Shown here: piece by piece, positions 42,180 to 51,462 of the stretch
Position numbering within the stretch: the first letter of the stretch is position 1
Layout: every line of letters begins with the position of its first letter
Assembly: GCA_041662445.1 (NCBI GenBank)
Contig: JBAZSL010000003.1
Coordinates: 55,174 to 119,173 of the forward strand
Direction of reading: 5' to 3'
Source: UASB124 sp041662445
Lineage (GTDB): Bacteria; Babelota; Babeliae; Babelales; RVW-14
DNA: 64,000 nucleotides
The notes under the pieces: generated by a model
The model's database searches: none
Told to the model about the DNA's origin: nothing
What the model saw: the letters and a program-made list of their open reading frames with translations, nothing else
Program-made: the position numbers and the translations under genes

Positions 42180-44567
42180 GTGAACCGAGAGAAATTTCTT
42201 TCGCATGGTGGCGTAGTCTCATTGTGCCTAATGATTTTGTTTGGTGTCCAAAATACTTTGGTTTATAGTGCTGCGCCAGTGGCTGCATCTGCACCTGTTG
42301 AGCAAAATGAACCAGCGGGTGATGGCTCTTTGGCCTCGCTTCTTGCCGGTATTCCGGGTGCTCAGGGTGGCATGGGAGCGTTGGATATTGGTTTTATATT
42401 GTCACGCCTCAAACAAGAACAGTCATTGTCCGAAAAGCACGAGCAAATGACTGCTGCATTGCCGCAGGATGTGCGTCAACGTGTGACTGACGTGTGCAAA
42501 GAATTTGAGGGCTTAAGTGCATCGTTGCGCCTTGAATGGTGTTTTGGCGTGCTTGCTAAATCGGTACAAACGTTGGTAACACAGTGCCTTGGCAGCAACC
42601 ATGAACTGCTTCTTAAAGAGTTGAATACGCTATTTGATAGATTCAATACATCGCTTGAAGACGGTACCTTTGCTGAGGAAATGATCCCCGTTTCGACGTT
42701 TGAAGCAAATCCTTTATTCCAACTTCTTGGCGGTATGATGGGTGGAACATCTGCCCCCGTGAAGAAAAAATTTGATAAAGAGATTCTTCCCAAACTTCAT
42801 GGAGTGCTTGATATAATCCTGCAGGCTTATGATGCCCAGGGAGCAGCATCTCATTCTGCGCTTGCAACGCAAACAAAGGTTTTTCGAGATCTTATTATTT
42901 ATGCAGAAAAAAAAGATATATCGTCGCTGTGTGCCACGTGCATTCGTCTGCTTGATAAGCAATGCAATAGTGTGCGCGGTCACCTTAAGGAGACGATTGA
43001 AATAGTGATTCGCACCCGTGTTGCTATGGCGGTAGGTGCGGATGCTCAGCAAGCTGAAGCACTCACGTATTGGATCAAATATTTGGCGGAGTACGAATCG
43101 ACGCTTACGTCTTTTATGAGCCTTACGAAATATAGCTTTGATGTGGGATGGCTTTTGCGCCTTATGTCACGAGCGTACGAAGTTGTTGAGCCGCTTGCCA
43201 ATGTGCAGTTGGTGAGTGGAACGCTCGGGAAGGCATCTGACTTAAGGAAGGCCTTTGGTGTTCAAGCGGCAATCCGTACGGTGGTGCTTGCGTTAGCGAC
43301 AACATATTACTATGGAAAAAATACCGGAGAACAGGCGCAACAATATGTTATCGGGGGATCAACGCTTCAGCACAAGGCTGATGCTGCTGCCCGACATGGG
43401 TCTTCTGGTCCGGGGCATGCGGATTTGCTACTTGATGCAGCTGGCAAGTCTACGGATGCATTCCTATCACCAACGATGTTTATCGAGCCACTCCATCCAG
43501 CAAAAATGGCCATCATTCGCCTACTCCTAGCTCTTGGCCATTATAAAATTAACAATTGGGATAAAGACTTTGACCCTTCTCACGATGTGGGTGTAAAGCT
43601 TGTTATGTCGATTATTACGCACAGTGCGTATGAGAGCTTCGGTTCCTATTGTCAATATGCGGCGCATAAGCATTTACCACCGGCGTTTCTGGCGACGCTT
43701 GAGAAATATTCAGCCGGTTTAGTTAAACCTGAATTGCTTCCCGTTATCGTCAGAATAGCGGTGCCGTTTATTCTGCTTCACGAAAAATGTCGTCCAACTG
43801 TTGGGAGGGTGGTTAATTTTACTGAAAGAGATTTGATCAGCTATTACCCAAGCTTTTATTTGTGGATTGATGCGGTTAGATTTGGCAAATGGGTGTGGAG
43901 TTGCATGCCGTTGGTGCCAAAGTCGAAAGACAAACCTGATTATCAAAAAATCGATAAAATGGGCTTCTATATTGAGTTCGTGCTCATGCATTATATGCTT
44001 GAAACCTTGGGAGCCTTTGGCGGAAAAATGGCGGTTAGGGCCTATCTGAAATGGTTCGCTCGCGATGATGCCCAATCGGGATCAATTGCGCAGAGGTTCA
44101 ATGAATATAAGGAATATGCAGCAATGTTATTTATGCCGGGTCCAGAAAATGTGATACGCGCGACAGTGATTGAGTTCCTGATAAATTCTGGGCATCTCAA
44201 GCGCGAAAATATTAAGGATGTGAACCTGGTCAACCGTTGCCTCTTTGAGGAAATGTTGCATTTGGTGATGCGGGCCAATGTTTTTACCCATGGTCAAGCC
44301 GCGATGTTTCTTGACCGCTTTGTCGAACTGCAGTCTAAGCAGGACCACTATGTCGACATTGTAAAATTAATTAATGATGCTGCTGAGCAAGCCGCAACCA
44401 ATCTTCCTGTTAAAACTGGTGAAGCTCTTGGTGGATTTATCGGCGGAATGACGGCAAATATTGCGATGTGGTGGAAGGGGCCTTTTTTCCTCAAGCCGCC
44501 GGCGGTCCCTATGGAGAGAGAAGGAGCTTATCCTGATTTTGACAATTGGGGACTTAGTCCTACTTAA
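42180..44567 (+). CDS. Large secreted protein of unknown function
   Basis: 795 aa, GTG start at 42180 (GGGGTG ahead). Signal peptide about 1-32 (CLMILFGVQNTLVYSAA), followed by a Gly/Ala/Pro linker and a long helical region (about 55-770) with scattered hydrophobic segments such as RTVVLALATTYYYG and ELLPVIVRIAVPFILL. The end is Gly/Met-rich (GGFIGGMTANIAMWWKGPFF), which may insert in a membrane. No recognised domain, no repeats, few Cys. A lone gene: about 157 bases after ftsW and followed by a hairpin. Its size and secretion make it a candidate lineage-specific surface or effector protein; no function is claimed. Confidence 0.75.
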   Translation: MNREKFLSHGGVVSLCLMILFGVQNTLVYSAAPVAASAPVEQNEPAGDGSLASLLAGIPGAQGGMGALDIGFILSRLKQEQSLSEKHEQMTAALPQDVRQRVTDVCKEFEGLSASLRLEWCFGVLAKSVQTLVTQCLGSNHELLLKELNTLFDRFNTSLEDGTFAEEMIPVSTFEANPLFQLLGGMMGGTSAPVKKKFDKEILPKLHGVLDIILQAYDAQGAASHSALATQTKVFRDLIIYAEKKDISSLCATCIRLLDKQCNSVRGHLKETIEIVIRTRVAMAVGADAQQAEALTYWIKYLAEYESTLTSFMSLTKYSFDVGWLLRLMSRAYEVVEPLANVQLVSGTLGKASDLRKAFGVQAAIRTVVLALATTYYYGKNTGEQAQQYVIGGSTLQHKADAAARHGSSGPGHADLLLDAAGKSTDAFLSPTMFIEPLHPAKMAIIRLLLALGHYKINNWDKDFDPSHDVGVKLVMSIITHSAYESFGSYCQYAAHKHLPPAFLATLEKYSAGLVKPELLPVIVRIAVPFILLHEKCRPTVGRVVNFTERDLISYYPSFYLWIDAVRFGKWVWSCMPLVPKSKDKPDYQKIDKMGFYIEFVLMHYMLETLGAFGGKMAVRAYLKWFARDDAQSGSIAQRFNEYKEYAAMLFMPGPENVIRATVIEFLINSGHLKRENIKDVNLVNRCLFEEMLHLVMRANVFTHGQAAMFLDRFVELQSKQDHYVDIVKLINDAAEQAATNLPVKTGEALGGFIGGMTANIAMWWKGPFFLKPPAVPMEREGAYPDFDNWGLSPT

Positions 44568-44609
44568 TTCTTTGTAGATTCAATACTTTTCTGAGTAGTT
44601 GATTAAATT

Positions 44610-44630
44610 GGGCAGGGAGACTCCCTGCCC
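44610..44630 (+). terminator. Hairpin after the 795-residue gene
   Basis: GGGCAGGGAG and CTCCCTGCCC form a near-perfect palindrome with only a short tail of T-poor sequence (TCTATC). A likely terminator, weaker than others here. The remaining interval to 44839 shows no gene. Confidence 0.5.
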
Positions 44631-44838
44631 TCTATCAAGTTAAGAAAAATTTGTTTTTATCCATGCGAGCTTAAAGCTTGAGGCCTTGTATGGAAATTAA
44701 TAACCCTAGCTCGTCTCAGCGAGCCCCACCCTTACTTCTGTTCGACATATCTTATGCGAAGATATTGATTTGCTGGCGTAACTTTGTTTAAAATCAATTC
44801 ATTACCGTAAATATTTTATCCAAAAAGGGAGAATTGTA

Positions 44839-46461
44839 ATGAAATTGCGCTTGCTTATCGTTGCTGTTATGAGTTGCATTTTAGTTGGCCAACCAACAAA
44901 TGTATTCGGAGAAAAATCTCTTTCGAGGAAAACAGGTGAAGCTCTTGATGCTGCTCTGAACTACATCAATCTGATAAACACCAAAGATAATACGTATGGC
45001 AAGAATGTGAGCGATGTTGTATCTAAATGGAGCATTGCATACTTAGAAGAATTATCACAAGCGCAATTAGATCAGGCTTGTCGTGAACTTGACGCTGCGA
45101 TAGATTATCATGAAAAATTCAGAACGTCTCCGGAGATGGCTGCACTTAGGGCTTATCGCACGCCTGAAGTAACATCCGAAGAGAGAGCCATGTTCAAGAA
45201 GCATGGCATGACTTCCGATAGTGGTCCGGGGCCGATAGAAAAATTTGTTGCCAATTATGACGAAAAAAAGACAAAGGCCCAGAGCCTTTTACAAAAAATT
45301 AAGTCATTGCAATCTGCTACCAAAGCTACGTCCAGCATTCCTGTTGCTGACCCAGGAGTGGTCGCTCCGCAAACACCTGTATTAGCAGCAGGAAGCGAGC
45401 TGCCGGTGCAGCCAAGAACTCCAACCAAAGAAGAGATTGAGCGTTATAATAAAGAATTGAAAATTGTTATTGAAAGCAATAAAAAAGCAAATCCATACGA
45501 TCTTTCTCAATACTCGGAAAGTAAGATTAAGAATGTTGAAAAGCTCCTCAAAAAAGGTGCTAATCCAAACATTATTGATACAGACTTCTATTGTATTCCT
45601 GGCTATGGCATTTCCTATCCAGTTTATGATCAAGAAGGCCTATCGAACTTTGACCACCTCTCAGCATGGACCAACAAAGAATCGTTTAGGAACGGGGTTG
45701 TTATTTCAATAGTTTCTAAAGAATTTCTTATGGTTTTGGAGGCATTGCTTGAAGCAGGAGGTAGACCGCCGCTTACTGATCCTACGGCTCCTAATAACAA
45801 CGATATTTGGCGTATTTTATTGTCGTCAAGAACGCCACTGCGTTGGTCTAAGGGCGTGTCTTTTGTATTCCATAAAATATATGAAATCGAAGGTAGGCAC
45901 ATTAGGTATCAAGAGGTCCCGGATAATGATTATCCATCACAAATACTTGAAAAATTGGACGAAGTGCTAAAAAAGCTTCTTCGTGCGCAGCTTGCTTTTG
46001 AAGTAGGCGAACCAGGTTTTTTTAACGGAAACTCTAGCCATATTGATGCATACATCAAGTGGGCAAAAGATAATTTTGATGCAGCATTTGCTAGCAAATG
46101 TCTTAATGAGCCTTATCCCTATCCCGATAGCAACCAATATCCAAATTCTCTGTATGGAAAAAACGTCAAAGGCTTTACACCTGTTGAACTTGCTGCCAAA
46201 AATGAACATCCAAAGTGTCTTAAAGTGATGCTTGAGGCTACGGGGGATGATGGAAAGCCACTCGTTACTGTTGATACAGCGCAAAAGGCGTTGCAAACAG
46301 CGCAGTTTGCGGTTGCTGATATAACCAACGTCAGCAGCGCTTTTAAAAAATGCAAGAAGCTACTTGCGGAATTTATCAAGCGCGACGCGTCTGTTAAATC
46401 TGTTGCGGCAACTACTCTCTTACGGCAGCAACGTCAGCAGCATCAACCGATACCAGCGTGA
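44839..46461 (+). CDS. Secreted protein with degenerate ankyrin repeats
   Basis: 540 aa, ATG at 44839 with GGGAG ahead. Signal peptide about 1-24 (RLLIVAVMSCILVGQPTNVFGE). Helical N-terminal region (about 25-165), a Pro/Val linker (about 170-205), then sparse ankyrin-like units: KNVEKLLKKGANPNIIDTD (about 234-252), EFLMVLEALLEAGGRPPLTD, and GFTPVELAAKNEHPKCLKVML (about 443-463). Lower repeat regularity than the 22-28 kb array, with long insertions. It ends in a Gln-rich tail. Its 3' end overlaps the 3' end of lpxI by 50 bases on the opposite strand. Probably another exported host-interaction protein (inference). Confidence 0.7.
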   Translation: MKLRLLIVAVMSCILVGQPTNVFGEKSLSRKTGEALDAALNYINLINTKDNTYGKNVSDVVSKWSIAYLEELSQAQLDQACRELDAAIDYHEKFRTSPEMAALRAYRTPEVTSEERAMFKKHGMTSDSGPGPIEKFVANYDEKKTKAQSLLQKIKSLQSATKATSSIPVADPGVVAPQTPVLAAGSELPVQPRTPTKEEIERYNKELKIVIESNKKANPYDLSQYSESKIKNVEKLLKKGANPNIIDTDFYCIPGYGISYPVYDQEGLSNFDHLSAWTNKESFRNGVVISIVSKEFLMVLEALLEAGGRPPLTDPTAPNNNDIWRILLSSRTPLRWSKGVSFVFHKIYEIEGRHIRYQEVPDNDYPSQILEKLDEVLKKLLRAQLAFEVGEPGFFNGNSSHIDAYIKWAKDNFDAAFASKCLNEPYPYPDSNQYPNSLYGKNVKGFTPVELAAKNEHPKCLKVMLEATGDDGKPLVTVDTAQKALQTAQFAVADITNVSSAFKKCKKLLAEFIKRDASVKSVAATTLLRQQRQQHQPIPA

Positions 46462-47245
46462 TATCCAGCTCTTGAGCTCGCGCGATAAAATCTTTTTTGT
46501 TAGCTATCAGTGTGGTGGGTGAGAGCCAGGCAAACGCTGCTACGTCTTCCGGATGAAGACCATCAAGTGACGCAGGACCCAACGTAGGAAGATCAAAGCC
46601 TCGGTTCTGATCGTGACGTGCCGTTTTGCAGACAACAACATTGCCCGAACCAAGTTCGATGCCGCGTTTAATGCAGGCATCGGTGCCTTCAATTGCTTCG
46701 ACGGCCAAGACCATGCCATTTTTCATGACGACAGTTTGTCCTATATGTGCGCGTGCAAGATTTTGTGCCGTAGCGATTCCAACATGAATATCATTTTTGA
46801 GCTCATCGGTAAGCGTGCCGGTAAGTATCCCCGGCGGTACTAATAACCCGCCGAGTACAACGTCCTGTTGCATGAGGTGCATGCCTCGTTTTACCAATTC
46901 GTTACCAATGGCTTCCATGATATTGGTATCATTTTTATTAATGAGTGAGCCAAGTAATTTGAGCGCGAATATATCAAATTTGAGGTGTTTAAGCAGATGT
47001 TGCTTGTCGACTTTGCCAATAAACATAACGTGCGTTGTTGCACGCTCGACGAGCAGTGCCAGGATGCCGTTTGGTTTATAAAATTCCTGCGCAATGATTT
47101 CGGCACGATCACCAACGCATGCGCGTAGTGCAGCGGCGTTATCTCCGGGAAACAAAACAACAACAAAAAAATCCTTATGGTCGTGCAAAAACTTTTTACA
47201 TGCCTCTAGTGGAAGCGTGCCGGTGCCGGCAATCAGCGCAATCAT
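46412..47245 (-). CDS. lpxI: UDP-2,3-diacylglucosamine pyrophosphatase LpxI
   Basis: 277 aa, ATG at 47245. It hydrolyses UDP-2,3-diacyl-GlcN to lipid X in lipid A synthesis; the LpxI alternative to LpxH. Family features (DUF1009): an N-terminal IALIAGTGTLPLEACK, VMFIGKVDKQHLL, LKHLKFD, then GMVLAVEAIEGTDACIKRG, VVCKTARHDQNRGFDLPTLGPASLDGL, AFAWLSPTTLIANK. Its ATG overlaps the preceding stop by four bases. The 3' end overlaps the 44839 gene on the other strand. Confidence 0.92.
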   Translation of the reverse strand: MIALIAGTGTLPLEACKKFLHDHKDFFVVVLFPGDNAAALRACVGDRAEIIAQEFYKPNGILALLVERATTHVMFIGKVDKQHLLKHLKFDIFALKLLGSLINKNDTNIMEAIGNELVKRGMHLMQQDVVLGGLLVPPGILTGTLTDELKNDIHVGIATAQNLARAHIGQTVVMKNGMVLAVEAIEGTDACIKRGIELGSGNVVVCKTARHDQNRGFDLPTLGPASLDGLHPEDVAAFAWLSPTTLIANKKDFIARAQELDITLVSVDAADVAAVRE

Positions 47246-48186
47246 CTGAGTCCGAGGGCACGTTCAATATCAAAAGTTAATTTAAGTGCGGCAAGGTCTT
47301 GTGCCGCATTGGTGAGACGATCACCGGTAGTGATAGCATTAACAAAATGTTCAATTTCAAGTTTGAGTGGATTGTCTTTGTAGACAAAAACACGCTCAAT
47401 AGTTGATTCCTGACGATACTTTAGTTGATCAGTACCAACTTGAACACTTGATGTTGCTTGTCGGTGGATTGTAAGATCCTGCGTGGTGAAATCAAGATGA
47501 ATGTACTCACCCAATTGATGAATAGCCATGGTTCGTTTTTTGATTTGTGATGCCCGGCTCGAAACAATTGCGGCAATCGTTCCATTTTCAAAGGTGATAC
47601 AGGCAGTGGCAACGTCGCACGATGTGCTGTGTATTTTAGTGCCGTGTGCTGAAAAATCTTTGACCGGTGCACCAACAAGATTAATAACCAAATCTATGTC
47701 ATGAATCATGAGATCAAGCACAACGCTATCTTTTTGAACGCGCGGTGCGAATGGTCCAACGCGATGACATTCAATAAGTGTTGGCTTATTAATGATTTTT
47801 TTTACTTCCTGAACAGCTCCATTAAAACGTTCAACGTGACCAACGTGTAGTGCAACGCCGTGATGGTGAGCTATCGCTACCAACTCTTCAGCTTGTTCAA
47901 GATCATTGGTGAGTGGTTTTTCAAGCAAGACATGCTTGCCTTGTTTAAGGCACTCTTTTGCAACCTCATAATGAGCAGCAGTTGGAACGGCAATAATAAC
48001 GCCATCAACATCAGGCAGCCATGAGCGAAAATCTTTTGATGTAATAACCGTAGCGCCACGAATTTTGTTCCAATTTGCTTCAACTGGATCTGCAACTGCC
48101 GTGAGTTGCGCCTGTTGTAATGCTCGTGCATTAGAGGCGTGATAACCACCCATGTGACCAAGACCAACAACCCCAAGTTTTACCAT
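47242..48186 (-). CDS. Gfo/Idh/MocA-family oxidoreductase in the lipid A operon
   Basis: 314 aa, ATG at 48186 overlapping lpxA by seven bases. NAD(P)-binding GVVGLGHMGGYHA at the start, then GKHVLLEKPLTNDLEQAEELV with the conserved EKP, VGHVERFNGA, and DLMIHDIDLVINL (catalytic H/D region). Placed between lpxA and lpxI with overlapping starts and stops, so it very likely acts on a UDP-sugar of lipid A. GnnA, which oxidises UDP-GlcNAc at C3 for amino-linked lipid A, is a family member found beside lpxA in other bacteria; that role is inferred. The GnnB aminotransferase is not in the window. Confidence 0.8.
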   Translation of the reverse strand: MVKLGVVGLGHMGGYHASNARALQQAQLTAVADPVEANWNKIRGATVITSKDFRSWLPDVDGVIIAVPTAAHYEVAKECLKQGKHVLLEKPLTNDLEQAEELVAIAHHHGVALHVGHVERFNGAVQEVKKIINKPTLIECHRVGPFAPRVQKDSVVLDLMIHDIDLVINLVGAPVKDFSAHGTKIHSTSCDVATACITFENGTIAAIVSSRASQIKKRTMAIHQLGEYIHLDFTTQDLTIHRQATSSVQVGTDQLKYRQESTIERVFVYKDNPLKLEIEHFVNAITTGDRLTNAAQDLAALKLTFDIERALGLR

Positions 48187-49013
48187 GATTCTTCATCCTG
48201 TGTATTACAAGCTATTTTGCGAGAGACACCACGTTGACTGTTTTTAATAAACGATATGAAAATGGCAACATTGGTATCACTTCCCCATATAGGCTCTTGC
48301 TGCGCAGATTCTTCAATGTGTTCAAGCGACATTTTGTCTTGAAAAAAAAGTTTCGTAACATGTTTAAGCGCGTTGATACTCTCGCGTGAAAATCCACCGC
48401 GACGTAATCCTATAAGATTCAGTCCATAAAAACGAGCTGGTTGCCCACTAAAAAGGCAAAATGGTGGAAGATCTTGGCGAATGCCGCTCATGGGAGCAAG
48501 ACCAGAATACATACCAATGCGGCAAAATTGATGAGAGGCGCTATGTGCCATGACGATAGCATTTTTTTCAATATGCACATGTCCGCCCAAACTCACGTTG
48601 TTAATAAGCGTGACATTATCTTCGAGTACTACATCGTGTGATGCGTGAGCAAAGTTCATTAAGTAACAGCGATTGCCAATTTTTGTTGTGCCGGTAGTGG
48701 TGCGTGGTGCATGAATGGTAACAAATTCACGGAGTTCGCAATCAGCACCGATTTCAACTGAACCAAGACTTTCTTTAAGGCCCAACACCTGGCCAGGAAA
48801 ACCGACTGAGACATAGGCATGGAGGCGGGTGTTAGCCCCTATTGATGTGTTGCCAATAACAACACAAAACGGACCTATTTTTACGCCTGGGGCAAGTTTG
48901 ACCAAGGGGCCGACGGTGGCGGTGGGGTGAACAAAAGTCTCTGTCCCCTTAAAGAATGCCTCCTCAAAAAATGACGGAGAAAATCCTTGTTGAGGTATAT
49001 GATCGTTATTCAC
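48180..49013 (-). CDS. lpxA: UDP-N-acetylglucosamine acyltransferase LpxA
   Basis: 277 aa, GTG at 49013. First step of lipid A synthesis: acyl transfer from acyl-ACP to UDP-GlcNAc (or UDP-GlcNAc3N). Left-handed beta-helix hexapeptide repeats (VHPTATVGPLVKLAPGVKIG), the catalytic His region LMNFAHASHDV, LINNVSLGGHVHI and HSASHQFCRIGMYS, then a helical C-terminus with a long tail (to 277; E. coli LpxA is 262). tRNA-Gln lies 22 bases upstream. lpxD and lpxC are not in the window. Confidence 0.93.
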   Translation of the reverse strand: MNNDHIPQQGFSPSFFEEAFFKGTETFVHPTATVGPLVKLAPGVKIGPFCVVIGNTSIGANTRLHAYVSVGFPGQVLGLKESLGSVEIGADCELREFVTIHAPRTTTGTTKIGNRCYLMNFAHASHDVVLEDNVTLINNVSLGGHVHIEKNAIVMAHSASHQFCRIGMYSGLAPMSGIRQDLPPFCLFSGQPARFYGLNLIGLRRGGFSRESINALKHVTKLFFQDKMSLEHIEESAQQEPIWGSDTNVAIFISFIKNSQRGVSRKIACNTQDEESW

Positions 49014-49034
49014 AAATGTCTTTCAGAAAAAAAT

Positions 49035-49109
49035 TGGTTGGGGCGGGAGGATTCGAACCTCCGAATGGCGGAACCAAAATCCGCTGCCTTGCCACTTGGC
49101 TACGCCCCA
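49035..49109 (-). tRNA. tRNA-Gln (anticodon TTG)
   Basis: 75 nt with CCA encoded; acceptor TGGGGCG/CGCCCCA, anticodon stem GCGGA/TCCGC with loop TTTTGGT giving TTG, T arm GTTCGAATC. It lies between spoVG and lpxA on the same strand. Confidence 0.94.
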
Positions 49110-49124
49110 ATAGGAGACGATGAA

Positions 49125-49385
49125 TTACTCTTCACCGACTGTTTTTTTGTATTCTTCAATAATGCGATTCTCAATGCTCAGCCGCATATCAGCGTTAAGC
49201 GGATGGACGATGTCCTTAAAGGACCCATCCTTCTTGCGTCGAGATGGCATTGAAACAAAGTAGCCATTATCGCTTTTGATAATCTTCATATCACGAACAA
49301 TGAAGCATCCGTCGAAAACCATAGTGGCGTAGCCTTTAAGGCGTCCTTCGTTTGCTGGGAAAACCTTTACTTCTGTAATCTCCAT
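49125..49385 (-). CDS. spoVG: SpoVG-family nucleic-acid-binding regulator
   Basis: 86 aa, ATG at 49385 after GGAGA. Full-length SpoVG: MEITEVKVFPANEGRLKGYA, DGCFIVRDMKIIKSDNGYFVSMPSR, KDGSFKDIVHPLNADMR. Despite its name the protein binds DNA/RNA and regulates many genes in non-spore-formers such as Borrelia and Staphylococcus; there is no sign of sporulation here. It is followed by tRNA-Gln on the same strand (16 bases). Confidence 0.93.
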   Translation of the reverse strand: MEITEVKVFPANEGRLKGYATMVFDGCFIVRDMKIIKSDNGYFVSMPSRRKKDGSFKDIVHPLNADMRLSIENRIIEEYKKTVGEE

Positions 49386-49548
49386 AAGTGTCTCTCCGGT
49401 TTGCTTCGTGGTAGCGGCGACTCACGTCGTTTATGCTGCACTCCGAGCGATAAAACCTCTTTGAAAACCATGCCAAAGACGGTCTAAATCTAAAGATGCA
49501 GTCTCTTTTTGTCAATATTTTTAAATTTACATGCGCAGGCGCATAAAA

Positions 49549-50448
49549 TTATATTTTTTCAGCTGCGCGCAGCTTTGCTGAACGGGATGATGCATTGGCT
49601 GCCACTTCCTCAGGTGTTGCGATGACTGGTTTGGTGGTAAGTATTGAGCACGAATCTTGATGCGATTTAAAAAAAGTTTTAACAATTCGATCTTCAAGTG
49701 AATGAAAACTAATGCATACCATGCGTCCGCCACGGTTGAGAAAACCAATGCCGGCAGGTAAAAATATCTTAATATTCTCAAGCTCACTATTAACAGCGAT
49801 GCGCAGCGCCTGAAAGGTACGCGTTGCAGGATGTATGCCGTGGTGTGATTTATATGCTGGTACTGAAAATATTTCTTCAATAACACGCACCAAATGTCCC
49901 GTGGTAACAAACGGTGTGCGTTTACGTGCTTCAATAATTGCACGGGCGATGGTACGCGATTTTGGTTCCTCGCCATACTCTTGTAGAATTTCAACCAATG
50001 CTTTTTCATCGCACTGATTCAAAATGTCGGCGGCTGTTGTGTGGTAATGTGATGGCGACATGCGCATATCAAGTGGCGAATCGGTTTGGAATGAAAATCC
50101 AGCACGTTCATGAATTTGAAATTGTGATGTGCCAAAGTCGGCCAAAATACCATCAACTGACGATATGCCCTCTTTTTTAAGTAATTTATAGAGGTGTGCA
50201 AAATTCCCCCACATCGTTCTGAAGCGTTCGCCATAGGCATCTCTAAGTGCCGGAGCGTTGCGTTCAATGGCGTGTTTGTCCCAGTCAACCGCAATCACCG
50301 AACATTGTGGTTCGTGATCAAGAATTGCGCGCGTGTGCCCGCCGCCACCAAATGTTGCATCGAGGTAGGTTTTGTGGGGTTGCGGTGCAAGGTAGTGAAG
50401 CACTTCGTTGACCAGAACTGATTTGTGAAAAACTTCTTTGGTGTGCAT
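49549..50448 (-). CDS. rsmH: 16S rRNA (cytosine(1402)-N4)-methyltransferase RsmH
   Basis: 299 aa, ATG at 50448. It methylates C1402 in the ribosomal P site using S-adenosylmethionine. Motifs: HKSVLVNEVLHYL, YLDATFGGGGHTRAIL (SAM site), VDGILADFGTSQFQIHERAGFSFQTDSPLDMRM, HPATRTFQALRIAVNSEL, CISFHSLEDRIVK. Usually at the head of the dcw cluster with murD and ftsW; here it is separated from them by ~8 kb and lies beside dnaA. An A-run and a small spacer of 163 bases follow it. Confidence 0.95.
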   Translation of the reverse strand: MHTKEVFHKSVLVNEVLHYLAPQPHKTYLDATFGGGGHTRAILDHEPQCSVIAVDWDKHAIERNAPALRDAYGERFRTMWGNFAHLYKLLKKEGISSVDGILADFGTSQFQIHERAGFSFQTDSPLDMRMSPSHYHTTAADILNQCDEKALVEILQEYGEEPKSRTIARAIIEARKRTPFVTTGHLVRVIEEIFSVPAYKSHHGIHPATRTFQALRIAVNSELENIKIFLPAGIGFLNRGGRMVCISFHSLEDRIVKTFFKSHQDSCSILTTKPVIATPEEVAANASSRSAKLRAAEKI

Positions 50449-50456
50449 ATGTATCT

Positions 50457-51368
50457 TTAACGATTTACTTTTTTAAAGTCGATTTTGCTCACTGGCTTTG
50501 TCGTATAATCAATGAAATTTGGCATGATACCATACTTTTCAATCCCAACAATGATTTTTTTATTTTTAACCGTAGATAGCAATCCAAGATTGAGCTTGCG
50601 GCTTGATTCAAGGAGCTCGTAAGTGGAATGCTCGGCTTTGCTGCGTTCATTCCCGTCAAAAATGGCCAAGTATCCGCGTACATAATTGCGGTCGCGATCG
50701 GCAATTATGGTGTCAACGTCGAGCATCGTTTTCTGCCCTGGTTTGAGGGTAATCAAAGGAGTTTTGTCAAAGCGCCACACGGTGGCATCATCTTTGTCAT
50801 CAAGTTCTGGGATCCAACGGCCCTTACCGCGTTTTTCGTAGACAAAGCAGCATACAATGATTGTTTTGCCCGTATTATTTTCAACCATGAAGTCCAATTC
50901 AGTCGATTTTGGTTCTGCAGCTTTTTGTGCCGTGAAGTCATACTCTAAAAATTCTTTAAGTCCGTATTTTTCGACTTCGACGGTAACTTTTTTCCCTTTG
51001 AGATCAATAAGACGGTCGACATCAAGTAGATTTCTCTCATCAGTGAGCTCTATTACTGCTTCATCAGCTGTTTTTTTGTCATTAAATACGCCGAGATAAC
51101 CATAGGTGCTTTCACGATCTTGGGTGTCTCCGATGGTATCAACATCAACTTTTTTTATTGTGTCATCGGGTATTTCTACGACGGGAGATTTGTCCCAGCG
51201 CCAGTGACGAAAATCGCCTTTGTGCACATAAGCAAAACAGGTGGCAAAGATTGCTTTGCCGGTTTTATTTTCGACGTCGAAGTCAAGTTCGCTGGTGCCT
51301 TTGGCGTGGAGGAGGTGGGTAACTGTGAGGAGAGTGACGGCGAGTTGCCTAAAAAGTGTTTGCTTCAT
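50457..51368 (-). CDS. Secreted protein with two tandem copies of an unknown domain
   Basis: 303 aa from the ATG at 51368 (AAGGG ahead); the frame opens 24 codons earlier without a site. Signal peptide about 1-22 (RQLAVTLLTVTHLLHA). Two homologous units of ~125 residues: SELDFDVENKTGKAIFATCF...RWDKSPVVEI...VDVDTI...GYLGVFN...VEKYG, and TELDFMVENNTGKTIIVCCF...RFDKTPLITL...LDVDTI...GYLAIFD...IEKYG. Each looks like a beta-sandwich. It lies eight bases before rsmH on the same strand. Function unknown; the repeated N-x-TGK-x-I core is a useful search query. Confidence 0.72.
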   Translation of the reverse strand: MKQTLFRQLAVTLLTVTHLLHAKGTSELDFDVENKTGKAIFATCFAYVHKGDFRHWRWDKSPVVEIPDDTIKKVDVDTIGDTQDRESTYGYLGVFNDKKTADEAVIELTDERNLLDVDRLIDLKGKKVTVEVEKYGLKEFLEYDFTAQKAAEPKSTELDFMVENNTGKTIIVCCFVYEKRGKGRWIPELDDKDDATVWRFDKTPLITLKPGQKTMLDVDTIIADRDRNYVRGYLAIFDGNERSKAEHSTYELLESSRKLNLGLLSTVKNKKIIVGIEKYGIMPNFIDYTTKPVSKIDFKKVNR

Positions 51369-51462
51369 TATGAGACCCTTTTTCTCTATCCCGTTTTTCC
51401 CTTTACGTGCCTTCATACTACCATGTGTAAGTCGAGGCACAAAAGTGTTTAAGGTTTTTGCC

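Noticed and set aside
44640..44838. Possible structured RNA (GAGCTTAAAGCTT / CTCGTCTCAGCGAG hairpins)
   Set aside because: Short local palindromes only; they do not match tmRNA, RNase P or SRP RNA features I could recognise.
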